A DNA stretch of 20,115 nucleotides from Clostridium sp. CAG:568 (GTDB taxonomy: Bacteria > Bacillota_I > Bacilli_A > RFN20 > CAG-288), in NCBI GenBank assembly GCA_000434395.1, contig FR878734.1:1-20115 (forward strand). Reading direction: 5' to 3'. Both the position numbers and the translations under genes were made by a program. Below, piece by piece: positions 1-7,447 of this stretch. The notes under the pieces were generated by a model. It searched no databases. It was not told where the DNA came from and was given only the letters and a program-made list of their open reading frames with translations. The stretch's first letter is position 1. Each line of letters starts with the position of its first letter.

Positions 1-1023
1 GTCACCTGTGCAAACCAAGGCTTAAAAATAAAATTAGGTCAATTTTTTACAAAAGAAAGTGTTTGGCTTAAGCCTCAAATAAAGAAATTTATTAATGATG
101 CTAAATGTGATATTGCTTATAATCCGTTTGCTGGTAGTGGTGATTTATTAAATGCATCACAGAATATTTTAGGATTTAAAAAGATTGTTGGATTAGATAT
201 TGATAATACTCTAAATTGGAAAATAAACGATTCGTTACTCAAAATACCTCATATTGATAATGCTATTATAATTACAAACCCGCCTTATATTGCAAAACAA
301 TCAGCTTCAAGAAAAAAGTTAGATTTATCAAAATATTTTAACACTTCATCATATGATGATGTTTATCTTATTGCTTTAGATAAAATGATTGAGGCTCAAC
401 AATATGTTGTAGCAATCATTCCTGAATCGTTTATTAATTCTTCTTATAAGCAAAAGTCAAAAATTAAATCGATAACAATATTAGAAGAAAATCCATTTGA
501 AGATACTGAAAACCCTGTATGTGTTGTTTGCTTTGATGGAAAAGATAAGTTATTTAGCAAAATAAATGTATATAAAAATGATAAATTAATTAATACATTA
601 GAAAAAATTCAAGCAATTAGAGTAGAACCAAATAATTTAATAAAGATAACATTTAATACGCTTAAAGGTTGGCTTGGGTTGAGAGCGGTTGATAGTACTG
701 ATGACAAGACTTTTATTCATTTCGACTTTAAAGAAAATTTTAATTATGATTGGGAAAATAATATAAAGGTTTCGTCGCGTCATTTTAGCTTAATCGATAT
801 CGATGTGCCAAAAGATAAAAGAAAAGAATTTATAAAAAAATGTAATGAAGTAATAAATAAACTAAGAGTAGATTCATCTGACATTTTGCTTACTCCTTTC
901 AAAGGCAATACAAAAAAAGGAATTCGAAGAAGAAGATTAGATTTTAGATTAGCTAGAGCAATTATGGAAATCGCTTTTGAAGAAACATGTGGAGGGCTTT
1001 ATGGACAACAAAGATTATTTTAA
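1..1023 (+). CDS. N6-adenine DNA methyltransferase of a type II-like R-M system (5' truncated by window edge)
   Basis: Reading frame 1 is open from the first base, so the start lies outside the window; 340 residues are visible. They begin with a motif X-like GQFFTKE (residues 14-20), then the SAM-binding motif I NPFAGSGD (41-48) and the catalytic motif IV NPPY (93-96). The order X-I-IV is typical of gamma-class N6-adenine methyltransferases, which transfer methyl from S-adenosylmethionine to adenine within a recognition site. The C-terminal half, about 200 residues, is probably the target-recognition domain; a basic stretch GIRRRRLDF lies near the end. The last 23 bases overlap the downstream endonuclease, so the two are translationally coupled. 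Its protective role is inferred from the pairing; the recognition sequence cannot be read from the protein. Confidence 0.88.
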   Translation, partial: VTCANQGLKIKLGQFFTKESVWLKPQIKKFINDAKCDIAYNPFAGSGDLLNASQNILGFKKIVGLDIDNTLNWKINDSLLKIPHIDNAIIITNPPYIAKQSASRKKLDLSKYFNTSSYDDVYLIALDKMIEAQQYVVAIIPESFINSSYKQKSKIKSITILEENPFEDTENPVCVVCFDGKDKLFSKINVYKNDKLINTLEKIQAIRVEPNNLIKITFNTLKGWLGLRAVDSTDDKTFIHFDFKENFNYDWENNIKVSSRHFSLIDIDVPKDKRKEFIKKCNEVINKLRVDSSDILLTPFKGNTKKGIRRRRLDFRLARAIMEIAFEETCGGLYGQQRLF

Positions 1024-2035
1024 ATATAGTCAATTAAATGATGATGATATAGTTGATTTTTCAAAGCCTGAAGGTGTTTTAGTTGTTAATAAAAATTCTA
1101 ATGATCCAGAAACAAATTTAATGATTGCTAATCATGAACTTATTGAACTTATTACAACCTATAAAACAATTAAAGATGATGATGATTTTGTAGACCCAAA
1201 TTATGTTAATAGAATTGTAGATAAAATAATTTATATAATTGAGAACACTAATTTAATTAACTATTCATCTTTTTGTGTATATTTACAAGTAGTTGGTTAT
1301 TCATACAGCTCTTATAATAGCGAGAAAAATGCTATGAGTGTGAATGATAAGAGAGAATTAATGAAGCAGCTCCTTACCTTATATATTGAAAATAGACATG
1401 ATATTTATTTATATCATGGATATTCTGACCAAGTCCTTCAAGTTCAATCTGATGCTGCATCTAGTAGAAGAAAAGGAAAAACTGGAATAGAAAAAATGGA
1501 AGAAATTATGAAACCATTAGGATTTGTAAAAGCAAAAACAATTCTAGAACTTAAAGGCAAGAGATTTTGTTATTTACTTCCAGATAAAGGGGATTTAGAT
1601 TTGTTTAATAGATTCTTAAAAGAAAATAATATAATTTTTGAATTTAGAAAGACAAGAGATAACAAAAATCCAGACATGCTTTTAAAAATAAATGATGAAT
1701 ATTTTATCGTTGAACATAAACTTACTAATGGTGGTGGAGGTTCACAAAATGCTGAAATTAATGAAATAATTCAGTTTATAAATTATGGAGAAGAAAACAA
1801 ACACTGGCATTATATTTCGTGTTTGCAAGGAAACTTTTTCAAAAAAATAAATGCAGAAAATCAGGAGCCTAAAGCAGCAAGCCAATATAAAAATATAGTT
1901 AATGCTTTAAATAGTTATCCTCAAAACTATTTTATAAATGGAAAAGGATTTGAAAAATTTATAAATGATTTTACTAAAGAGCCAAATATTATAAAGGAAG
2001 TAAAAGAATATTTAAAAAATTATAGTAGAAAATGA
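1001..2035 (+). CDS. Type II-like restriction endonuclease, PD-(D/E)XK fold
   Basis: 344 residues from ATG 1001, chosen because GGAGGG (991-996) sits five bases upstream; an upstream TTG at 977 is in frame but has no such site. The nuclease signature is clear: PD at residues 224-225, a short beta-hairpin spacer, then E238-H-K240, the metal-binding PD-x(12)-E-x-K core, followed by a Gly-rich TNGGGGSQNAE segment that probably shapes the active site. The N-terminal 200 residues are mainly helical and acidic, with no family I recognise. The overlap with the methyltransferase gene makes the partnership near certain: this enzyme should cut DNA at the site the methyltransferase protects. The short length argues against a combined type IIG enzyme. 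Specificity is unknown. Confidence 0.85.
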   Translation: MDNKDYFKYSQLNDDDIVDFSKPEGVLVVNKNSNDPETNLMIANHELIELITTYKTIKDDDDFVDPNYVNRIVDKIIYIIENTNLINYSSFCVYLQVVGYSYSSYNSEKNAMSVNDKRELMKQLLTLYIENRHDIYLYHGYSDQVLQVQSDAASSRRKGKTGIEKMEEIMKPLGFVKAKTILELKGKRFCYLLPDKGDLDLFNRFLKENNIIFEFRKTRDNKNPDMLLKINDEYFIVEHKLTNGGGGSQNAEINEIIQFINYGEENKHWHYISCLQGNFFKKINAENQEPKAASQYKNIVNALNSYPQNYFINGKGFEKFINDFTKEPNIIKEVKEYLKNYSRK

Positions 2036-2048
2036 AATTAAAGGCAAA

Positions 2049-2146
2049 ATGAAGTTGAAGTCATCAGAAATAATGGCTTTGTACTACTAAAGCAGGGTAC
2101 AGTAACCGTACAGTATGTATTAAAATGGTATTTTTTTCGCCATTAA
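2049..2146 (+). pseudogene. Probable decayed hicA-like toxin gene remnant
   Basis: Thirteen bases after the endonuclease stop, AAAGG and ATG 2049 begin a peptide MKLKSSEIM. A neighbouring frame continues with NGFVLLKQ directly joined to GTVTVQY and stops at 2144. HicA mRNA-interferase toxins have this order of segments (MKSSE-I..., NGF-LVRQ, then a GSH-containing strand, then GTVTVP). Here a frame change separates the first two, and the catalytic GSH histidine segment between LLKQ and GTVTV is missing. Seen: the peptides. Inferred: that they descend from hicA. The match is short, so an unrelated origin is possible, but it fits the other relics in this gap. Confidence 0.35.
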
Positions 2147-2155
2147 AAATCACTA

Positions 2156-2187
2156 CTCGATGCACCTTCGCATCGAGTTTTTGTTTT
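2156..2187 (+). terminator. Rho-independent terminator after the R-M operon
   Basis: CTCGATGC (2156-2163) and GCATCGAG (2170-2177) form a perfect 8-bp stem around a six-base loop ACCTTC, followed directly by TTTTTGTTTT. It closes transcription of the methyltransferase-endonuclease pair and the relic behind it. Confidence 0.85.
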
Positions 2188-2242
2188 GCTATTTTTGTTT
2201 CTTCTTTACGAAAAGTACAATGAAATACAAAAAAGGAAACTC

Positions 2243-2624
2243 ATGAAATAAAATTCATTCACAATTTCTTTTGGTAGATCCACAAGCCCTATCATTCAAA
2301 GAAATACTGATTTGCAAACTATATTCAATGATTTTAGTGATAAGCCTTTAACTTTTCCTTTTAGAACACCTAAAATTCAATTATCACCTCTTTCGATTTT
2401 CTCTATAGCTTCATCGCACAAATATATTTTTAATAGCCGGAAGAAATGATGATAATCAAAGTTTAATCAAAAGACTAAACATCAGCAAAGATAATCTAGC
2501 TATTTATAAAGCTCAATTAGCAAAGCAAGGAATTATCGACATCGAAACGAGAGGTAAGTCAAAATTTGCCTTGCCTAGATTCGATAGTTTTGTATTGTTT
2601 CAAAAGAAATTATTGGAAGATTAA
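2243..2624 (+). pseudogene. AAA ATPase pseudogene: N-terminal and C-terminal ends only
   Basis: An AAGGAAAC ribosome site precedes ATG 2243, but codon 3 is a stop (ATG AAA TAA). Reading on, the frame gives NSFTISFGRSTSPIIQRNTD, like the NPFT-PSFG...GRD-ELI start of a widespread family of about 400-residue P-loop ATPases. After about 60 residues the frame shifts. The new frame encodes AGRNDDNQSLIKRLNISKDN and ends near KFALPRFDSF before TAA 2622, matching the winged-helix tail (xxLAKxGII...FALP.f..y) of the same family. The P-loop, Walker B and all the centre, about 300 residues, are gone. Seen: stop, frameshift, both ends. Inferred: one ancestral gene with an internal deletion. It ends two bases before the convergent intact ATPase gene, which belongs to a different ATPase family. 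Confidence 0.65.
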
Positions 2625-2626
2625 AT

Positions 2627-3970
2627 CTAATCGATTAGAAAGGCCATATACAATGGAATTGTATATATTCCATTGCTATATCCGATATTACCATCAATCA
2701 GTTTCAATGCTGAATCCACTCCATATTTGTTCTTATTATTAATTACTTCTTTCAATGATTTTGCGTTTCCATTAGTAGCCTTTACTTCGACGGGTGTTAA
2801 TTTACCATCGAACTTCGTAATAAAATCAATCTCAAGACCTGAATTCTTACTGAAATAATACAAGTTATTTCCATTCTTTATAAAAGCATCTGCAACTATA
2901 TTTTCAAAAATTGCTCCTTTAAAAATTTTTAGATTTCCATTAATAATATCATTTGTGGTTCCTTCATCTAGCATCGCAACAAATAATCCTGTGTCAGATA
3001 AAAACAATTTAAATTCATCCGGATTTTTGTTTCCTTCCAATGGCAATTCAAGATTATTTAAATTATAACTTCTCTTAACTAAGCCGAATTCCTCCAACCA
3101 TGTTATTGCACTCTTATATTCTCTTCCTTTAGCACCTTTTCTAATATCACTAAATTGAAATTTGTTATTCTCTTTAGCCAATTGATAAGGAATAGAATTA
3201 TAAACATCGATAATCCTAGTCAACTCCAGTTTATCAATCCTTTCATTTTCATATTTATCTAGATGCTTTCCAAAATCATCTTTATATTCTTCCAATATGT
3301 TTCTTTGAACATCTCTTACTTGATTCATATCTCTAGTTTTTAAAAAAGTATCTACTGCATCTGGCATACCACCAACACACAAATATTCTTTAAAATAGTT
3401 CAAGAAACTATCATTAACTACATCACTTACTATTTCTTTTTTAACAAAACAATTATTTATGTATTCAATAAGACTATCATCAATTCCTCTAGCCCATAGA
3501 TATTCTTCAAAATCCATAGGAAACATAGAAACTACATATTCAAAGCCAGTAGGAATTGATTTTTGCTCTTTTTGATTATAACCTCTTAACCCTAATAAAG
3601 ATCCTGTGGCAATAATGTCAAATCTCCCGTCAATCATAAAAGATTTGATAGATGTTCTTGCACTTGCACATTCTTGAATCTCATCAAAAAAGATAACTGT
3701 TTTTTGAGGAATGAATCTTGCAGTTGGAATCGCTGCTGATATATCACGAATCAAATCATCCACTACTAAATCATTATCAAATATTTTTTTGATCGACTTA
3801 TTCTCCATAAAATTTATATAAACAAGGTTTTCATAATTCTTTTTACAATAATTAAGAACAACTGTAGTCTTTCCTATTTGCCTCAAGCCTTTAATCACGA
3901 GAGCTCTTTTCTTTATATTAAGTGAATTCTTCCACTTGTTTATTTCATCTAAAATTTTTCTTTTAAACAT
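2627..3970 (-). CDS. AAA_14 / DUF4143 family ATPase
   Basis: 447 residues. Start ATG at 3970 is preceded on its strand by GAGGAG with good spacing; the frame stays open upstream into the tandem repeats, but only from a TTG lacking a ribosome site, so the long form is not preferred. Walker A is G28-LRQIGKT35, Walker B is VIFFDE (D96, E97) and ATGSLLG (121-127) is the sensor-like strand, as in AAA_14 ATPases. The C-terminal DUF4143 part ends in a nuclease-fold-like core, EIDF (D382) followed by VEVK (E395, K397). These proteins are common, often in many copies, in gut Firmicutes and Bacteroidetes and in archaea, and their cellular role is unsettled; DNA- or defence-related functions are proposed. 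The gene stands alone, convergent with the ATPase relic. Confidence 0.85.
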   Translation of the reverse strand: MFKRKILDEINKWKNSLNIKKRALVIKGLRQIGKTTVVLNYCKKNYENLVYINFMENKSIKKIFDNDLVVDDLIRDISAAIPTARFIPQKTVIFFDEIQECASARTSIKSFMIDGRFDIIATGSLLGLRGYNQKEQKSIPTGFEYVVSMFPMDFEEYLWARGIDDSLIEYINNCFVKKEIVSDVVNDSFLNYFKEYLCVGGMPDAVDTFLKTRDMNQVRDVQRNILEEYKDDFGKHLDKYENERIDKLELTRIIDVYNSIPYQLAKENNKFQFSDIRKGAKGREYKSAITWLEEFGLVKRSYNLNNLELPLEGNKNPDEFKLFLSDTGLFVAMLDEGTTNDIINGNLKIFKGAIFENIVADAFIKNGNNLYYFSKNSGLEIDFITKFDGKLTPVEVKATNGNAKSLKEVINNKNKYGVDSALKLIDGNIGYSNGIYTIPLYMAFLID

Positions 3971-3996
3971 TTTAATGCTCCTCAAAATAAAGACCT

Positions 3997-4116
3997 GCAC
4001 CTTTTTATAGCGAGTTTTAAGTATATTTTGCACCTTTTTATAGCGAGTTTCAAGTATAATCTGCACCTTTTTATAGGGAGTTTTAAGCATATCTTGCACC
4101 TTTTTATAGTGAGTTT
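3997..4116. repeat. 33-bp tandem repeat array, about 3.6 copies, upstream of the ATPase
   Basis: Units start with GCACCTTTTTATAG at 3997, 4030, 4063 and 4096; three are full length (33 bp, exactly 11 codons) and the fourth is partial (about 21 bp). The first 21 bases of each unit are nearly invariant and the last 12 vary at a few positions. On the minus strand each unit carries TATAAAAAGGTGC, combining a -10-like and a Shine-Dalgarno-like string, and no stop occurs in the ATPase frame, where the units read YKKVQ-(N/I/D)-(I/M)-L-K-T-R. The array begins about 27 bases before the ATPase start codon. It could be a leader with reiterated signals, an expandable coding N-terminus, or a simple slippage product. 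Confidence 0.9.
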
Positions 4117-4218
4117 GGCTTTCAAGCTCTTTCTCAAGCAAATTTCATGCAACAGAAATAATAATTTTTTAATTTTTTCCTTCATTTTGAATTATATTAT
4201 CAATAGGAGGTAATAAAA

Positions 4219-5193
4219 ATGTGTACAGCAGCAACATTAAAGACTAAAGACTTCTATTTCGGTAGAAATCTAGATTATGATTTTTCTTATGGTGAACAAG
4301 TAGTTATTCTCCCTCGTAACTATCCTCTTTCTTTTAGACATGAAGGAAATGCAAGAAATAACTATGCAATTATAGGAATGGCATGTGTTATAGAAGATTA
4401 TCCTTTATTCTATGATGGAATGAATGAAAAAGGTTTAGCTATAGCTGGACTAAACTTTGTCGGAAACGCTGTTTATAAAAAAGCGACTAGTGGTAAAACA
4501 AATATAGCTCAGTTTGAATTCATTCCATACATTTTAAGAAATTATTCGTCGGTAAAAGAAGTGAGAGAAGCTTTAAAAAATCTGGTCATAACAAACACTC
4601 CATTCAATGAACACTTTCCACCATCCCAACTACATTATATTATTGGAGATAAAGATGAAACTATAGTAGTTGAGCCTATGAAGGATGGAATTAAAGTCTA
4701 TAACAATCCTGTTGGAGTTTTAACAAATAATCCACCCTTTGATAAGCAATTATTCAATTTAAACAACTACATGTCTCTATCTGAGAAAGATCCGAAAAAC
4801 ACTGCTTTCTCCAATATAAATCTTGGAACTTATAGTAGAGGAATGGGTGCTATAGGTCTTCCTGGAGACTTATCATCTATGTCTAGATTTGTTAAAGTTG
4901 CTTTTACAAGAAATCACTCTATTTGCAAGGAAGATGAGGAATCATCAGTAACTCAATTCTTCCATATTTTACATAGTGTAGAGCAACAAAAAGGGTGTTG
5001 CGAAGTTAAACCAAATGAATACGAGATAACTATATTTTCTTCTTGTATGAATACTCAAAAAGGAATTTACTACTACACTACATATGATAATAATCAAATA
5101 AACTCAATAAATATGAATAAAGTGGATCTTAATGGCTCATCGCTTTATAAATATCCATTAGCTAGCAAACAAAATATAAATGAGCAGAACTAA
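4219..5193 (+). CDS. bsh: Choloylglycine (bile salt) hydrolase family enzyme
   Basis: 324 residues, start fixed by GGAGG (4206-4210) and by the family's need for Cys at position 2, which becomes the N-terminal nucleophile once Met is removed. All catalytic positions of Clostridium perfringens bile salt hydrolase have counterparts: C2, R16, D19, N170 (VLTNNP) and R223 (MSRF); AGLNF and GLPGD are also present. The enzyme hydrolyses the amide bond of glycine- or taurine-conjugated bile acids; the related penicillin V acylases share the fold. No signal peptide, so it is cytosolic like other Gram-positive members. The loop before GMG reads YSRG; as I recall, Ser-Arg-Gly there has been linked to taurine conjugates in lactobacilli, so taurine preference is only a hint. 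A WYL regulator follows. Confidence 0.9.
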   Translation: MCTAATLKTKDFYFGRNLDYDFSYGEQVVILPRNYPLSFRHEGNARNNYAIIGMACVIEDYPLFYDGMNEKGLAIAGLNFVGNAVYKKATSGKTNIAQFEFIPYILRNYSSVKEVREALKNLVITNTPFNEHFPPSQLHYIIGDKDETIVVEPMKDGIKVYNNPVGVLTNNPPFDKQLFNLNNYMSLSEKDPKNTAFSNINLGTYSRGMGAIGLPGDLSSMSRFVKVAFTRNHSICKEDEESSVTQFFHILHSVEQQKGCCEVKPNEYEITIFSSCMNTQKGIYYYTTYDNNQINSINMNKVDLNGSSLYKYPLASKQNINEQN

Positions 5194-5213
5194 TGTTGTA
5201 GAATGGGAAATAA

Positions 5214-5242
5214 TTGACACATTATTATTTCTTTGATATGCT
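5214..5242 (+). promoter_or_regulatory. Sigma-A-type promoter of the WYL regulator
   Basis: A perfect -35 TTGACA (5214-5219), 17-bp spacer and -10 TATGCT (5237-5242). It starts 20 bases after the bsh stop codon, so the regulator has its own transcription start near 5249 and need not depend on bsh readthrough. Confidence 0.7.
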
Positions 5243-5268
5243 AACATTAGGAGGATGGGGATATTAAT

Positions 5269-6453
5269 ATGGCTAACAAAAGAAAAGATGAAAATGCCGA
5301 TGAGGGAGAGATTAAAGCCAAAAAGAAAGCTTCGCTTTTATTGATACTAAAAATTCTAGACAAGTACTCTAACGAGCCTAGCGAGGATGATAAAAATAGC
5401 GATTGCTATTTAACACAAGCACAAATAATAGATATTCTTGAAAATGAATACGGAGTAAAACTAGATAGAAAGAGTGTTTCTAATTCTATACTCTTATTAC
5501 AAAGATTATCAAACAAATATCCTGAAGATTTTAATTATGAGATCAGCCAACCCGACAATAGAATAGGATACGCTATAACTAAAAGAACTTTTGAATTAGA
5601 AGAAGCACGTCTTTTAGATGATTCTATTTATTCATCTAAACTCATCAACAGACATGAAGCTTCTGAATTGATTAAAAAGATCAATAGTACTTTTAGTGTT
5701 AACCAACAGAAATCATTACCATCATTATCTATCCACCACGAAGAAAAAGGAAACAGCGATAAAAATCAATTCTTAAAAGAAACTCTCTTAAATGTTCAAA
5801 TTATTATAGAAGCTATCAATCAAAAGAAAAGAATAATATTTAACTATATAGGATTCGATAACAAAGGTAAAAAGGTGCTGAGAAGAGCTACCAAAGATCC
5901 AAGCAAATATAGAAAATATGCTGTATCTCCTTATTATTTGGTAAATAATAATGGTAGATACTACCTTCTTTGCAATTATAAAAAATTCAAAACAGCTGAT
6001 GAAAGCAAATATGTCAGCGCCTTTAGAATCGACTATATGGACCATGTCTTAATTCTAGAAAATGATGAGAATGGAAGATATAGAACAATTGATGAAGTCA
6101 ATGCAATTAAAGATGAAAACGATGTTAAATTTGATATTAATAACTATTTAGCTACTCATATGTACATATTTGGAGACGATACTGAATTAATTAATGCCAA
6201 ATTCAAATCAACCGATCCAAAAAGATCCAAAGTCTATGTAGTGAAAGATTGGTTCGGCGATAAGGCTAAGATTTATGAAATGGATGGGAATTGTTACTTT
6301 GATGTAACTATAGATAAAAATTCTTTAATATACTGGTCTATGCAATATGGAGAAGATTTCATACCAGTTGCACCATCTTATTTTGTAGAAGAAGTAAAGG
6401 AAGCATTGCAAAAAAGAATGGATTTGCTAAACAAACCCAGTAGCAATTCATAA
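5269..6453 (+). CDS. WYL-domain transcriptional regulator
   Basis: 394 residues. The N-terminal region (about 22-80, LLLILKILDKYS...DRKSVSNSILLLQR) is a DeoR/HTH_11-like winged helix. Residues about 175-265 form the WYL domain (RIIFNYIGF..., KYAVSPYYLV..NGRYYLLCNYKK, SAFRIDYM), a ligand-sensing fold that can bind nucleic acid or small effectors; the rest is the usual WYL C-terminal extension. AGGAGG (5249-5254) is 14 bases from ATG 5269, which is long; GGGG at 5257-5260 gives better spacing, and an out-of-frame ATG at 5255 lies between. It has its own promoter. Likely targets are itself or the neighbouring bsh, but nothing in the sequence proves either. An ordinary intact member of the family. 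Confidence 0.85.
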   Translation: MANKRKDENADEGEIKAKKKASLLLILKILDKYSNEPSEDDKNSDCYLTQAQIIDILENEYGVKLDRKSVSNSILLLQRLSNKYPEDFNYEISQPDNRIGYAITKRTFELEEARLLDDSIYSSKLINRHEASELIKKINSTFSVNQQKSLPSLSIHHEEKGNSDKNQFLKETLLNVQIIIEAINQKKRIIFNYIGFDNKGKKVLRRATKDPSKYRKYAVSPYYLVNNNGRYYLLCNYKKFKTADESKYVSAFRIDYMDHVLILENDENGRYRTIDEVNAIKDENDVKFDINNYLATHMYIFGDDTELINAKFKSTDPKRSKVYVVKDWFGDKAKIYEMDGNCYFDVTIDKNSLIYWSMQYGEDFIPVAPSYFVEEVKEALQKRMDLLNKPSSNS

Positions 6454-6506
6454 ATGAGTAAAAATGTGTACTTACTCACATATAGGCATTGAGTAAAATA
6501 AAGTAC

Positions 6507-6546
6507 GGATAGGGTTAAGCCATGCCTAGCGAGCCTTATCCTTTTT
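6507..6546 (+). terminator. Rho-independent terminator after the WYL regulator
   Basis: GGATAGGG (6507-6514) pairs with CCTTATCC (6534-6541), with one G-T wobble, around a 19-base loop and is followed by TTTTT. The loop is longer than usual, so efficiency is uncertain. Confidence 0.6.
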
Positions 6547-6575
6547 CATATATAAGAAAAACGAGGACTTGATAT

Positions 6576-7034
6576 ATGTCTAGACAAGAAACAGTTACAT
6601 TGACCAACATGGTCATGATCGAAGATGAGAATGGAAAAATATTAGTAGAGGACAAAGTCGATCCACATTGGAAAGGAATTTCCTTTCCAGGTGGTCATTT
6701 GCTCCTCGATGAATCCATCGTCCATTCAGCAATCAGAGAAGTAAAAGAAGAAACAGGATTAGACATAAAAGATTTAAAGCTTGTTGGTGTAAACAACAAT
6801 GTGAGTCCGAATTTCAATAGATATTTAGTTTTCTTATTTAAGACCAAGACCTTTTCTGGTGAATTGAAATCATCAGAAGAAGGAAAAGTCTTTTGGGTTG
6901 AAAAGAAAAATCTAAAAAATTATAAACTGACTCCTGAATTCAGTGATTTGATAGAAATATTCTACAATGATTCTATAAATGAGAATTATGCTGTATGGGA
7001 TGACAAAGGTGAAGTCAAAGATCATCTCTTATAA
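6576..7034 (+). CDS. Nudix hydrolase, MutT/8-oxo-dGTP diphosphatase-like
   Basis: 152 residues, ATG 6576 with GAGG (6563-6566) upstream. The full Nudix box G-x5-E-x7-REVKEETGL runs from G40 to L62 (G40, E46, R54, E55, E58, E59), giving the Mg-binding glutamates that hydrolyse nucleoside diphosphates linked to another moiety. The short N-terminal strand TNMVMIEDENGKILVEDK and the FPGGHLL stretch resemble NUDT1/MutT-type pyrophosphatases of Firmicutes. The likely role is removal of damaged or surplus nucleotides, but substrates vary within the family and cannot be fixed here. The gene sits between the WYL terminator and secG, about 80 bases upstream of it, same strand. Confidence 0.85.
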   Translation: MSRQETVTLTNMVMIEDENGKILVEDKVDPHWKGISFPGGHLLLDESIVHSAIREVKEETGLDIKDLKLVGVNNNVSPNFNRYLVFLFKTKTFSGELKSSEEGKVFWVEKKNLKNYKLTPEFSDLIEIFYNDSINENYAVWDDKGEVKDHLL

Positions 7035-7115
7035 ATAATTGGTTTAATACAAAGTAATACTACATTTTTAGTAAATATAGATTTATAATCTCATTTTGTA
7101 GTGGAGGTTATCTAT

Positions 7116-7346
7116 ATGTCAGCTGCAGAAATTGTCTTATTCATCGTTTCAATATTCCTTATCATCATTTGCTTAATGCAATCAGGAAAATCCGAAGGTG
7201 CCTCCTCAGCTATTACCGGTGGTAACACCATGAACATCTTTTCTAGGACTAAGGAAAGAGGTGTTGATAAAATATTGTCTATTATCACTTTTGCTACCGG
7301 AATTGTCTTCTTCTTTGTCACATTGTTGACAATGCTCGGATACTAA
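7116..7346 (+). CDS. secG: Preprotein translocase subunit SecG
   Basis: 76 residues, a normal SecG length. ATG 7116 follows GGAGG (7103-7107) at eight bases; an in-frame GTG at 7101 overlaps that ribosome site and is rejected. Two transmembrane helices (about 5-21, VLFIVSIFLIIICLMQS, and 53-74, ILSIITFATGIVFFFVTLL) flank the SecG cytoplasmic loop GKSEGASSAITGG, the family hallmark. SecG joins SecY and SecE in the membrane channel and helps SecA-driven export, which the large lipoproteins further along depend on. In many Firmicutes rnr and smpB follow secG; here a strong terminator closes it alone. Confidence 0.95.
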   Translation: MSAAEIVLFIVSIFLIIICLMQSGKSEGASSAITGGNTMNIFSRTKERGVDKILSIITFATGIVFFFVTLLTMLGY

Positions 7347-7366
7347 TCATTTGCTAGCACTAAAAC

Positions 7367-7390
7367 AACCAGCCCATCGGCTGGTTTTTT
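7367..7390 (+). terminator. Rho-independent terminator after secG
   Basis: AACCAGCC (7367-7374), loop CATC, GGCTGGTT (7379-7386), then TTTT. A perfect 8-bp stem with a four-base loop, placed 21 bases after the secG stop and facing the convergent MazG-like gene. Confidence 0.93.
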
Positions 7391-7447
7391 GATTTATTTT
7401 CCTTTGCTCCTAGACAACTCTAATAAATTATTTCTAATTTTTTATGA

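Noticed and set aside
2097..2115. GTACAGTA direct repeat (period 11) as a restriction-controller operator
   Set aside because: It lies behind, not before, the R-M genes and no controller gene is seen; it falls within the hicA-like relic.
3997..4116. CRISPR array
   Set aside because: Units are adjacent 33-bp tandem copies with no unique spacers between them, and no cas genes are in view.
3971..4141. N-terminal extension of the ATPase by 57 residues
   Set aside because: It needs a TTG start without a ribosome site, whereas ATG 3970 has GAGGAG; the frame is open only because repeats are a multiple of three. Kept as an open question in the findings.
4191..4201. TATATT/TATTAT as the bsh promoter -10
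   Set aside because: Transcription would begin inside the ribosome site and no -35 is visible; the bsh promoter could not be placed.
4028..4213. Plus-strand 61-aa ORF over the repeats
   Set aside because: It only mirrors the repeat array; no ribosome site and no similarity.
7101..7115. GTG start for secG
   Set aside because: The GTG overlaps the GGAGG that serves ATG 7116, and SecG normally begins just before the first helix.
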